Shown one piece after another: positions 26,402-33,748 of a stretch of 64,000 nt of DNA. This DNA comes from Burkholderiaceae bacterium (lineage in GTDB: Bacteria > Pseudomonadota > Gammaproteobacteria > Burkholderiales > Burkholderiaceae_B), in contig JAMNXR010000016.1 of the NCBI GenBank assembly GCA_023653055.1, forward strand, positions 1-64,000, written 5' to 3'. The translations under genes and the position numbers were made by a program. Positions within the stretch are counted from its first letter, which is position 1, and each line of letters starts with the position of its first letter. The notes below the pieces were generated by a model. That model did no database searches and was not told the DNA's origin. It saw nothing but the letters and a program-made list of their open reading frames with translations.

Positions 26402-26941
26402 ATGAGTCTCGACAAAGTCAGCCCGGGGAAAAACCTTCCCGAGTCTTTTAACGTCATCATTGAAATCTCAATGAATGCTGACCCCATTAAATACGAAGTG
26501 GACAAAGAATCAGGCGCGATATTTGTCGATCGCTTTATGGGTACGTCGATGCACTACCCCTGCAACTATGGCTATATCCCCAAAACGATCGCTGGCGATG
26601 GTGACCCGGTCGACGTACTCGTGATGACGCCCTTTCCCCTCATCCCAGGCGTTGTCGTGCGTTGCCGTGCCCTTGGCGTACTCAACATGGAAGATGAGGG
26701 TGGCGAAGACGCTAAGCTTTTAGCGGTTCCAGAAAATAAAATTCTTCCGCTTTACGATCATTTGAATGCCGTGTCAGATGTTCATCCGATGACACTCAAT
26801 GCCATTCAGCATTTCTTTGAGCACTACAAAGACCTCGAGAAAGGTAAATGGGTTAAAGTTCAGGCTTGGGGAGACGTCTCAGAAGCGCATCAGGAAATCC
26901 TGTCCGGCCTCAAGCGTTACCAAGAAGAAAACAACGCCTAA
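26402..26941 (+). CDS. ppa: Inorganic pyrophosphatase
   Basis: Family I soluble pyrophosphatase hydrolysing PPi to phosphate. 179 residues, normal length. The signature DGDPVDVLVM (metal-binding aspartates) follows HYPCNYGYIPKT; the substrate-binding KYEVDKESGAIFVDRF is near residue 30, and HFFEHYKDLEKGKWVKV near the end. A GGAG ribosome site lies before the ATG. The stop overlaps by four bases the convergent gene on the other strand. Confidence 0.97.
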   Translation: MSLDKVSPGKNLPESFNVIIEISMNADPIKYEVDKESGAIFVDRFMGTSMHYPCNYGYIPKTIAGDGDPVDVLVMTPFPLIPGVVVRCRALGVLNMEDEGGEDAKLLAVPENKILPLYDHLNAVSDVHPMTLNAIQHFFEHYKDLEKGKWVKVQAWGDVSEAHQEILSGLKRYQEENNA

Positions 26942-27276
26942 GGTTTTTGGCGAACTTCTCCTTGGCTCGGCGGGTACATCTCCTGCCAGCCAAGGATCTC
27001 CGCAAGCCGCGAAATCACCCACTGCGCTTCCGCCGCAGACAACCCAATCCCTACATTACCGAGCCCCTGGTGAATTCTCTCCAGCACGTCGGCTTCGGTG
27101 ATACCGAGCTCCCACAGCTTATTTGACGCTTGTTCGGTCAATAGATTAGCCAAATCTTCACATAAATCGTATCGTTCATAGATATGCTCTCGCGTGGCAC
27201 TTGGCTTGATGCGTCCTGGTTCAACGAAGAGCGCGACAAACGAGGGCGGAATAATAATCTGGTTGCCGTCACTCAT
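26938..27276 (-). CDS. Conserved hypothetical small protein
   Basis: 112 residues, no signal or membrane segment. It begins MSDGNQIIIPPSFVALFVEPG and contains KPSATREHIYERYDLCEDLA and GLSAAEAQWVISRLAEILGW. I recall similar short proteins being widespread in Burkholderiales, sometimes labelled ATPase with chaperone activity without a visible ATP-binding motif; I see no Walker motif here either. An upstream GTG (27297) would add seven residues. It overlaps the end of ppa tail-to-tail, an arrangement to compare in relatives. Confidence 0.75.
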   Translation of the reverse strand: MSDGNQIIIPPSFVALFVEPGRIKPSATREHIYERYDLCEDLANLLTEQASNKLWELGITEADVLERIHQGLGNVGIGLSAAEAQWVISRLAEILGWQEMYPPSQGEVRQKP

Positions 27277-27384
27277 CGCTGCGCTGCAACAGGTCAAATT
27301 TCTGTGTCATCTTGAATCCTAGGTTGGCAAGTGCCAGTGTTTACACGATACTACGCAGCATAGGTGATTTTTAAAGCGCACACC

Positions 27385-28224
27385 ATGTCAACTCCCATTC
27401 GCTCCTCTCAAAGCCGCACAGTGGCACTTTCCGATGGGGCCTCTTTAAACGTTCTTGATGACGGGACGGGTCCCGCACTTTTGCTCGTCAGCGGTTTAGG
27501 TGGCACCGCACACTTTTGGAATCCCTGTGTGCCTGCGCTTGCCGCGCACTACCGCGTGATTCGGCTCGACCAGCGCGGAATCGCCAAAAGTACGCGCGGC
27601 ACAGCGCCCTGCACCATCGATCAACTTGCGCAAGACTGTCTTTCTGTCCTGGATGACTGTGGTGTCGATCAAGCAATCGTTGTGGGACACTCTACCGGCG
27701 GCTGTATCGCACAAACGATGGCGCTACTCGCACCCGCGCGCGTGCGAGCGTGCATCTTTAGCGCAACCTGGGGCAAACCCAGTCGGCACAGACAGGAACT
27801 CTTTTCCACACGTCGTGAAATGCTTTTTAAAGATCCCGTCGGTTACGCCTGTTCGTCGGTCTTTATGGGGCACGATGCAAATTGGCTCAATCAAAACTGG
27901 AATGTTTTGGAAAACGCGCGTACAAATGCACCTGTCACAACCGAAGCACAACACATTATTTCCGAACGATTAGATGCACTGATTGCTTTTGATCGGAGCG
28001 CTGAGGTGCATCGCATCACTGTCCCAACACTTATTGTGGGCGCACGAGACGACCTCATCGTGCCTTCGTTTTTACAAGAAGAACTCGCCACTTTACTCAG
28101 TCATGCAGATCTGCATATGTTTGAGCAGGGCGGACATTTTTTTCCCGTTACCCGCACCCATCTTTTTATACCGCTCATCTCAGGGTGGTTACATACTTCA
28201 CTTACACGGACTCCTCATGCTTGA
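27385..28224 (+). CDS. Alpha/beta hydrolase
   Basis: 279 residues. Nucleophile elbow VVGHSTGGCIAQ (Ser near residue 101), acid in VGARDDLIVP and His in EQGGHFFPVT complete a catalytic triad; LLVSGLGGTAHFW supplies the oxyanion region. The sequence resembles 3-oxoadipate enol-lactonase and RutD-like hydrolases, but the substrate is not deducible. ATG 27385 is chosen over an upstream GTG at 27364. Its last codons overlap the start of the gamma-glutamyltransferase-like gene by 8 bases. Confidence 0.88.
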   Translation: MSTPIRSSQSRTVALSDGASLNVLDDGTGPALLLVSGLGGTAHFWNPCVPALAAHYRVIRLDQRGIAKSTRGTAPCTIDQLAQDCLSVLDDCGVDQAIVVGHSTGGCIAQTMALLAPARVRACIFSATWGKPSRHRQELFSTRREMLFKDPVGYACSSVFMGHDANWLNQNWNVLENARTNAPVTTEAQHIISERLDALIAFDRSAEVHRITVPTLIVGARDDLIVPSFLQEELATLLSHADLHMFEQGGHFFPVTRTHLFIPLISGWLHTSLTRTPHA

Positions 28225-29791
28225 AAACTTTTCCAGCTCGCAAACTGTTCGTAAAACTGTGGTCGCTACCAAAGCTGGCGTTGTGGCCGCTCAGCATCGA
28301 CGTGCGGCCGAAGTCGGTGCCGCGGTCCTCGATGCGGGCGGCGATGCGGTCGATGCCGCCATTGCGACCTCCTTTGCCATTGGTGTTGTCGAACCGTGGA
28401 TGAGTGGCCCTGCCGCGGGTGGCACCATGGTCTTATGGCGTGCCAAAGAAGGTAAAGCACGCGTAATCGATTTTGGTTGTCGATCCCCGCGCGAGCTCAA
28501 TCCTGCTGACTACCCACTGAGTGGGGCAGGAAAGTCCTCAGATTTATTTCCTTGGGCCTCCGTCGTCGACGATCGCAACGTCATGGGTGCGACCGCTGTT
28601 GCCGTGCCAGGCGCGGTCGCGGGCATGGATCTCGCCCACAAACATTTTGGACGTATGCCATGGAAAGACTTGGTCACACCTGCGGCCAAGCTCGCCGATG
28701 CGGGCTTATTGGTTGACTGGTACACAACGCTCGTGACCGCCGCGAATGCTCGCGTGCTCAGCAAAGATCCTGACACCGCCAAAATGTTTCTGGACGAAGG
28801 ACACTGGCCGATCGCTGGAGAGTGGACCTCCCTGACGGAAAAACATCTCAACCAGAAAGCCTTCGCCCAAACACTCATGCAAATCGCCGAAGGCGGTGCA
28901 GACGCTTTTTATAAAGGCGATATCGCCGAACAACTCGCGAAAGACGTTCGGGCAAAAGGTGGGTGCTTGAGCGTACAAGACTTGCACGACTATCAAGCGT
29001 CAATCATTGAGCCACTAACGATCAACTACCGTGGCGGTCGGGTGTATGCAACGCCTGGGCTCACCGGTGGTCCGACCTTTGGCAAAGCCTTAGAGATACT
29101 CGCACATGAACTATCGCCAAGCAAAGGAAAACCCAACGCAGCGACCTACGCAGGTTTCGCGCGCGCACTCGATGCCGCCTTCAAACTGCGCTTTGAAAAC
29201 ATGGGCGACCACGAGTCACCCAAAGCACCCGGTTCCACCACACATTTCAGCGTGGTCGATCGCGAGGGCAACATGTGCGCAGTGACCCAAACCTTACTGT
29301 CTATTTTCGGATCACGTGTGGTGTCACCCTCTACAGGCATGTTGCTCAATAACGGCATCATGTGGTTCGACCCCGAACCCGGCAAGCCCAACTCGCTCGG
29401 GCCCAACAAGCGCTGTCTGGCAAACTATTCTCCCGTCATCGGTGAGGATGCTTTAGGCCGTCGCTTTGCAATTGGCGCCTCAGGTGGTCGGAAAATTCTC
29501 GGTGCCGTCATGCAATTAAGCTCTTTCATGATCGACCATGGCCTAAACCTTGAGGAAGCCTTTCACACTCCCCGTATTGATGTCAGTGGCAGCGGGAAAA
29601 TCACTGCCGACCAAACCCTCTCGGCAGACATCATTGCTGTGCTCGAAAAAGAAATGCCTGTGATTCAAACACGTCGCAATATTTATCCCTATTCGTTCGC
29701 TTGTCCGGCCGGCGTCATGCGCGACGGCGATATGAATATGGGCTGTACCGAAATTATGTCGCCCTACGGTGACGCTATTGCAGGCGGTTGA
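28217..29791 (+). CDS. Gamma-glutamyltransferase family Ntn-hydrolase
   Basis: 524 residues. Such proteins self-cleave before a Thr that becomes the catalytic nucleophile; here it is in GSTTHFSVVDREGNM at about residue 341. N-terminal stretch GVVAAQHRRAAEVGAAVLDAGGDAVDAAIATSFAIGV and a GG-rich loop ASGGRKILGAVMQ are typical. No signal peptide is seen, so it is probably cytosolic, more like YwrD or oxamate amidohydrolase (HpxW) type members than the periplasmic glutathione enzyme. Several longer upstream starts overlap the hydrolase gene; ATG 28217 gives the family N-terminus. Coupled with its neighbours by overlap. Confidence 0.88.
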   Translation: MLENFSSSQTVRKTVVATKAGVVAAQHRRAAEVGAAVLDAGGDAVDAAIATSFAIGVVEPWMSGPAAGGTMVLWRAKEGKARVIDFGCRSPRELNPADYPLSGAGKSSDLFPWASVVDDRNVMGATAVAVPGAVAGMDLAHKHFGRMPWKDLVTPAAKLADAGLLVDWYTTLVTAANARVLSKDPDTAKMFLDEGHWPIAGEWTSLTEKHLNQKAFAQTLMQIAEGGADAFYKGDIAEQLAKDVRAKGGCLSVQDLHDYQASIIEPLTINYRGGRVYATPGLTGGPTFGKALEILAHELSPSKGKPNAATYAGFARALDAAFKLRFENMGDHESPKAPGSTTHFSVVDREGNMCAVTQTLLSIFGSRVVSPSTGMLLNNGIMWFDPEPGKPNSLGPNKRCLANYSPVIGEDALGRRFAIGASGGRKILGAVMQLSSFMIDHGLNLEEAFHTPRIDVSGSGKITADQTLSADIIAVLEKEMPVIQTRRNIYPYSFACPAGVMRDGDMNMGCTEIMSPYGDAIAGG

Positions 29792-29793
29792 AT

Positions 29794-30444
29794 ATGTATT
29801 TACCCAAGCACTTCGAACAACAAGACCTTGAGTCTTTGACAGCCTTGCTCAAGGCGTATCCTCTCGGCGCGCTTGTCACGCAACAAGACGGCGCGGTTGA
29901 GGCCAACCACATTCCCTTTGTTCTCGAAGGTGGCCTTGCAGTCGGCGGCAAACTCATCGGCCATGTTGCCAAGGGAAATCCAGTTTGGAAAAGTGACTCG
30001 ACACAACATGAGTCTTTAGTGATCTTTCAAGGACCTGAGGCCTACATCTCGCCCAACTGGTACCCCTCGAAACAGGTTCACCACCAAGTTGTCCCCACCT
30101 ACAACTATGCGGTCGTGCATGTATACGGCACGTTATCCATCACGCATGATGAGGCGATCAAAAGACAAATCGTCACCGACCTCACTCAGAGAATGGAACA
30201 AACAAGGCAAAGCACTTGGCAAGTTTCTGATGCCCCCAGCGATTACCTTGAAAAAATGCTCGCGGCCATCGTCGGGATCGAACTCACCATCACACGTGTG
30301 CAGGCCAAGTGGAAGGTCAGTCAAAATCGTGATGTCGCGGACCGCGGTGGTGTCGAACAAGGTTTGCGCGCACAGGGCACAACTGAAAGAGACCACCGTA
30401 TGAGTGCGGTCGTTCGCACGGGCTTTGGGATCGGAACGGAATAA
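29794..30444 (+). CDS. FMN-binding PaiB-like protein
   Basis: 216 residues of the PaiB/FMN-binding split-barrel family (MYLPKHFEQQDLESLTALLKAYPLGALVT, ANHIPFVL, ISPNWYPSKQVHHQVVPTYNY, LTITRVQAKWKVSQNR). Members are annotated as negative transcriptional regulators of sporulation and protease genes in Bacillus, but have no clear DNA-binding domain and may be flavin or heme-handling proteins. ATG 29794 lies 2 bases after the preceding stop. Forms a three-gene unit with the hydrolase and the gamma-glutamyltransferase-like protein. Confidence 0.87.
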   Translation: MYLPKHFEQQDLESLTALLKAYPLGALVTQQDGAVEANHIPFVLEGGLAVGGKLIGHVAKGNPVWKSDSTQHESLVIFQGPEAYISPNWYPSKQVHHQVVPTYNYAVVHVYGTLSITHDEAIKRQIVTDLTQRMEQTRQSTWQVSDAPSDYLEKMLAAIVGIELTITRVQAKWKVSQNRDVADRGGVEQGLRAQGTTERDHRMSAVVRTGFGIGTE

Positions 30445-30453
30445 CTAAAAGGT

Positions 30454-30798
30454 CTAGCGACCTAGCTGCGTAGTGCAATCAACCGTGGCATGAATCAACA
30501 GCTTTTTTTCATTATTCTGGGCAGGAAACTCGGTCGAAACGACTTTACAACCCGTGGCTTTTTCAATGGCCTCAATCTGTCTTGCTTTCTGCTTGTCATA
30601 ATCAGTACCGAACCACCCGCCTTGCTTTCCACCAAAAGCCTCCCACTTGTCATTGCCAAGTGGAATGATGCTGATTTCTCGCTGATCAAGCACAATGATC
30701 TGACGCGCAGGATCGCGGTGGTAATAGACGGCACTACCCTGACATCCAACGAGCACGCTCGCGACAGCCACTAGAGCGACAAAGGGCAACATTTTCAT
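30454..30798 (-). CDS. Small putative lipoprotein
   Basis: 114 residues with a lipoprotein signal MKMLPFVALVAVASVLVGC: the lipobox LVGC gives Cys19 as the lipidated residue. The rest is polar, with ISIIPLGNDKWEAFGGKQGG and two later cysteines (TGCKVV, VDCTTQ) that may form a disulfide. No family recognised. Convergent with the PaiB-like gene, 9 bases apart. Confidence 0.72.
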   Translation of the reverse strand: MKMLPFVALVAVASVLVGCQGSAVYYHRDPARQIIVLDQREISIIPLGNDKWEAFGGKQGGWFGTDYDKQKARQIEAIEKATGCKVVSTEFPAQNNEKKLLIHATVDCTTQLGR

Positions 30799-30957
30799 CT
30801 ATATTCTCTGATATCGATACAAACAAAACAGCTTCAGCGCTAAGCATAACGCTATTTTCTGTGTATTCCGAACAGAACCACTCGCGAAATCGTTCGCGGC
30901 TTGGTATCTTTAGCTTTATAAAATTTATTCTTGCAAAAACTTTAGGAGCACATACTC

Positions 30958-31746
30958 ATGGCAAAAGAAGGCGTATTGCAGATTCCCTCACTCAAAGGCA
31001 AAGTATCGGATGCTGAGTGGCAAACGCGTGTCGATTTAGCTGCCTGTTATCGGCTCGTTGAAATTTACGGAATGGCAGATATGATCGCCAATCACATTTC
31101 TGCACGCGTCCCCGGCGAAGAGGGTACATACCTCATCAATGCCTACGGCTTGATGTACGAAGAAATCACTGCTTCCAGCCTTCTCAAGGTTGACCACCAC
31201 GGCAATATCATTACCAAGCCTGATTTCGGCGATCTCAACTACGGTGTCAACAAAGCCGGCGCTGTCATTCACAGTGCCGTCCACCATGCGCGCCCAGAAG
31301 TGGGTTGTGTGATTCACACACATAGCTGGGCCTCGATGGCCGTGTCGTCGCTTGAATGCGGGCTATTGCCCTTAACGCAAACAGCGATGCGCTTTCTTAA
31401 AATCAGTTATCACAATTATGAAGGCGTTGTGTTGGATGAAGCCGAGCAAGAGTCTTTGTGTCGGGACTTGGGCAATAGCGAAGCCATGATTTTGCGCAAC
31501 CATGGGGCATTGACCGTGGGACGCACCATTGGCGAGGCGTTCAACTGGATGCACCGTCTGGAGTTGTCCTGCCGCGCACAAATCGGTGCGATGTCCTGCA
31601 ATTCACCGATGTCCAAGGTCTCGCAAAAAGTCTTGGATGAGACGTGGAACAACTATCAGCCCGGGACACGCCGTCCTTATGGTGTGATGGAGTGGCCCGC
31701 ACTGCTGCGCAAGCTTGACCGCACAGATACCTCCTACCGGAACTAA
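30958..31746 (+). CDS. Class II aldolase/adducin family protein
   Basis: 262 residues. The zinc site of class II aldolases is visible as CVIHTHSWASMAV and the later LRNHGALTVGRTIGEAF; ADMIANHISARVPGEEGTYLINAYGLMYEEITASSLLKVD is the N-terminal core. This subgroup (adducin-like, about 250-260 residues) often sits near hydroxyacid dehydrogenases, as here, and its substrate is not predictable. A GGAG ribosome site lies before the ATG. The sequence upstream (30930-30945) is AT-rich and could hold a promoter. Confidence 0.88.
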   Translation: MAKEGVLQIPSLKGKVSDAEWQTRVDLAACYRLVEIYGMADMIANHISARVPGEEGTYLINAYGLMYEEITASSLLKVDHHGNIITKPDFGDLNYGVNKAGAVIHSAVHHARPEVGCVIHTHSWASMAVSSLECGLLPLTQTAMRFLKISYHNYEGVVLDEAEQESLCRDLGNSEAMILRNHGALTVGRTIGEAFNWMHRLELSCRAQIGAMSCNSPMSKVSQKVLDETWNNYQPGTRRPYGVMEWPALLRKLDRTDTSYRN

Positions 31747-31831
31747 AGTCACACGCATCACTGACGCACCTCAGCGTGCGTCAGTCTACGATTTTTAAAT
31801 CATTCCCTCAGCATTTGCCAAGGTTACTAAC

Positions 31832-32845
31832 GTGTCCATTCCAAAACTCAGTCATCCACCACGCATCCTGCTATCAGATAAAACGGCTGAGGAGCTCGCC
31901 CCCAAAATCGCTAATATCTTAGGCGTGGATGGCTATGTTCGCGTCACGGCACAACAAATCCATGAGGGCACTGCAGATGCCGATTTCTGTTTTGTTTCGC
32001 GTGACATCACCGCGACCTCTACCAAACAAAACATCATTCCAGAAACGCAATATGTCTACGATGCGCTCAAACACTCAAAAGCGCTGCAATGGGTACACAT
32101 TCACTCAGCTGGTGTAGATCGACAAATTTTCCTCGATTTAATGGCAAAAGGGGTGACCGTCACGAGCTCATCCGGCGCGAGTGCGAGTCTGGTGGCGCAA
32201 ACGGCCCTGACTGGATTGCTTTCGCTGTCGCGTCGCTTTCCTCAACTTGCTGCTGCGCAACGGGCGCACGTTTGGGCACCCTTTTTCAAGGTCGGACTTC
32301 CTCCAGATCTCGAAGGACAGACGGCTACGATAGTTGGTTGGGGTCCAATTGGTCAAAAACTAGCCGCATGGTTAAAAGCGCTTGGCCTAAACATTATTGT
32401 CGTGCGTCAATCCGCGAGCTCGACGATCCCCGACACCCGCGTGGTGTCTTTTAACGAATTCAATCATATTCTTCAAGAAACGGATTGGCTGGTGCTTGCC
32501 TGCCCACTCACCGCACAAACGACTAACCTAGTCAGCGCTGATGCACTGAATCTCATGAAGCCCTCTGCGCACATCGTCAATATTTCACGGGGCGCAGTGA
32601 TCGACGAACCTGCAATGATTCGCGCGCTACAAAGTGGGCGCTTGGCCGGTGCCTATCTCGATGTCTTTGCGCAAGAGCCCTTGCCAACAGACTCTCCACT
32701 TTGGGATATGCCCAACGTGATTGCAACGCCGCATACAGCTGGCTTTTCAGATGCCATCCTTCAGCGCATGGCAGATAAATTTATTGAAAATCTTGGGCAC
32801 TATGCCCGTGGGGAAAGCTTTATTAATGTTGCACGCTTAAGCTAA
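31832..32845 (+). CDS. D-isomer-specific 2-hydroxyacid dehydrogenase
   Basis: 337 residues, NAD(P)-dependent. Nucleotide-binding GWGPIGQKLAAWLKALG is near residue 170; catalytic Arg in NISRGAVIDEPAM, Glu in DVFAQEPLPTDSPLW and His in VIATPHTAGFSD complete the active site. Closest in appearance to glyoxylate/hydroxypyruvate-reductase-like members. It starts with GTG at 31832, 85 bases after the aldolase, so it may be co-transcribed and act on a product of that enzyme; this is inference. Confidence 0.9.
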   Translation: MSIPKLSHPPRILLSDKTAEELAPKIANILGVDGYVRVTAQQIHEGTADADFCFVSRDITATSTKQNIIPETQYVYDALKHSKALQWVHIHSAGVDRQIFLDLMAKGVTVTSSSGASASLVAQTALTGLLSLSRRFPQLAAAQRAHVWAPFFKVGLPPDLEGQTATIVGWGPIGQKLAAWLKALGLNIIVVRQSASSTIPDTRVVSFNEFNHILQETDWLVLACPLTAQTTNLVSADALNLMKPSAHIVNISRGAVIDEPAMIRALQSGRLAGAYLDVFAQEPLPTDSPLWDMPNVIATPHTAGFSDAILQRMADKFIENLGHYARGESFINVARLS

Positions 32846-32851
32846 TACGTA

Positions 32852-33748
32852 TCAAATTACATGCTCTGAAGTCACTGCAATATCTAAAGTATGTTCGCCA
32901 CCACCTCGAATGACGCCGCGTAGAGGCGATACGTCACCGAAATCTCTGCCTACCGCCACGCTAATATGATCCACACCAATGATCTTGTCATTGGTTGGAT
33001 CAAGCTCAAGCCAGTGTCCAGGGGCGCTTGGGCAATATACGGAGACCCATGCATGGGAGGCGTCTGCACCACGTAATTTTTTCTGACCAGGTGCCGGTTG
33101 TGTCAGCAAATATCCACTGACGTATCGTGCAGCCAAACCGATGGCACGCAAGCAACCAATATAAATATGTGAAAAATCCTGACAAACTCCCGCACGCTTT
33201 TCAAAAGCCTCCAGCATCGGCGTATGCACCTCTGTGGCGACAGGTGAATACTCAAAGTCGCGATGTATTCTTGCCGACAACTCTATGCTCGCCTCTGCAA
33301 TCGGACGATCAGACCGAAAAGACTCAAGCGCATAATCCTGTAACTCGCGTAAGCGTGGCACGTAAGGGCTTGGGAAAATAAACTCACTCGCTGCAAGATA
33401 GGGTCGCTCTAATGCATACGCAAGTGACTCCGCTACCAATTCCCAGGGTGGCGTTTCTTTCGGATTAAAGTGGCTATATCTATTTTTCACCTGCACCGTT
33501 GAAACAGCTTTTACAACAAGAGCGCGATGGGGGGTCGAAAGTGTAAAAAATGTTCGGCGATTGCCAAAAATATCTATCCCTTCAGTTTGTTGATCAGGTT
33601 GAGGTGTAATCATCAATCCTGAGCTCAGTACCTTTTGATCATCCGAATCTAATGGTCTTAGATATGCGAGATGATGTGCAAGCTCAACATCAGTTTGATA
33701 CTGATAGCGCGTTTCGTGTTCGATCTCAATTTTTGCGATGCGCGTCAT
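32852..33748 (-). CDS. Transglutaminase-like (cysteine peptidase fold) protein
   Basis: 298 residues with an N-terminal bacterial transglutaminase-like domain (IEIEHETRYQYQTDVELAHHLAYLRPL) and a transglutaminase core holding an intact Cys-His-Asp triad: RAGVCQDFSH (about residue 188), ADASHAWVSVY (about 231) and WLELDPTND (about 248). Such proteins are thought to cleave or transfer amide bonds rather than crosslink proteins. Its start overlaps the end of the ATP-grasp/alpha-E fusion gene by four bases. Third gene of the minus-strand arm of the amidoligase locus. Confidence 0.9.
   Translation of the reverse strand: MTRIAKIEIEHETRYQYQTDVELAHHLAYLRPLDSDDQKVLSSGLMITPQPDQQTEGIDIFGNRRTFFTLSTPHRALVVKAVSTVQVKNRYSHFNPKETPPWELVAESLAYALERPYLAASEFIFPSPYVPRLRELQDYALESFRSDRPIAEASIELSARIHRDFEYSPVATEVHTPMLEAFEKRAGVCQDFSHIYIGCLRAIGLAARYVSGYLLTQPAPGQKKLRGADASHAWVSVYCPSAPGHWLELDPTNDKIIGVDHISVAVGRDFGDVSPLRGVIRGGGEHTLDIAVTSEHVI

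Noticed and set aside
32089-32454. Second plus-strand frame inside the 2-hydroxyacid dehydrogenase gene
   Set aside because: Shadow of a clearly recognised gene; no recognisable motif of its own.
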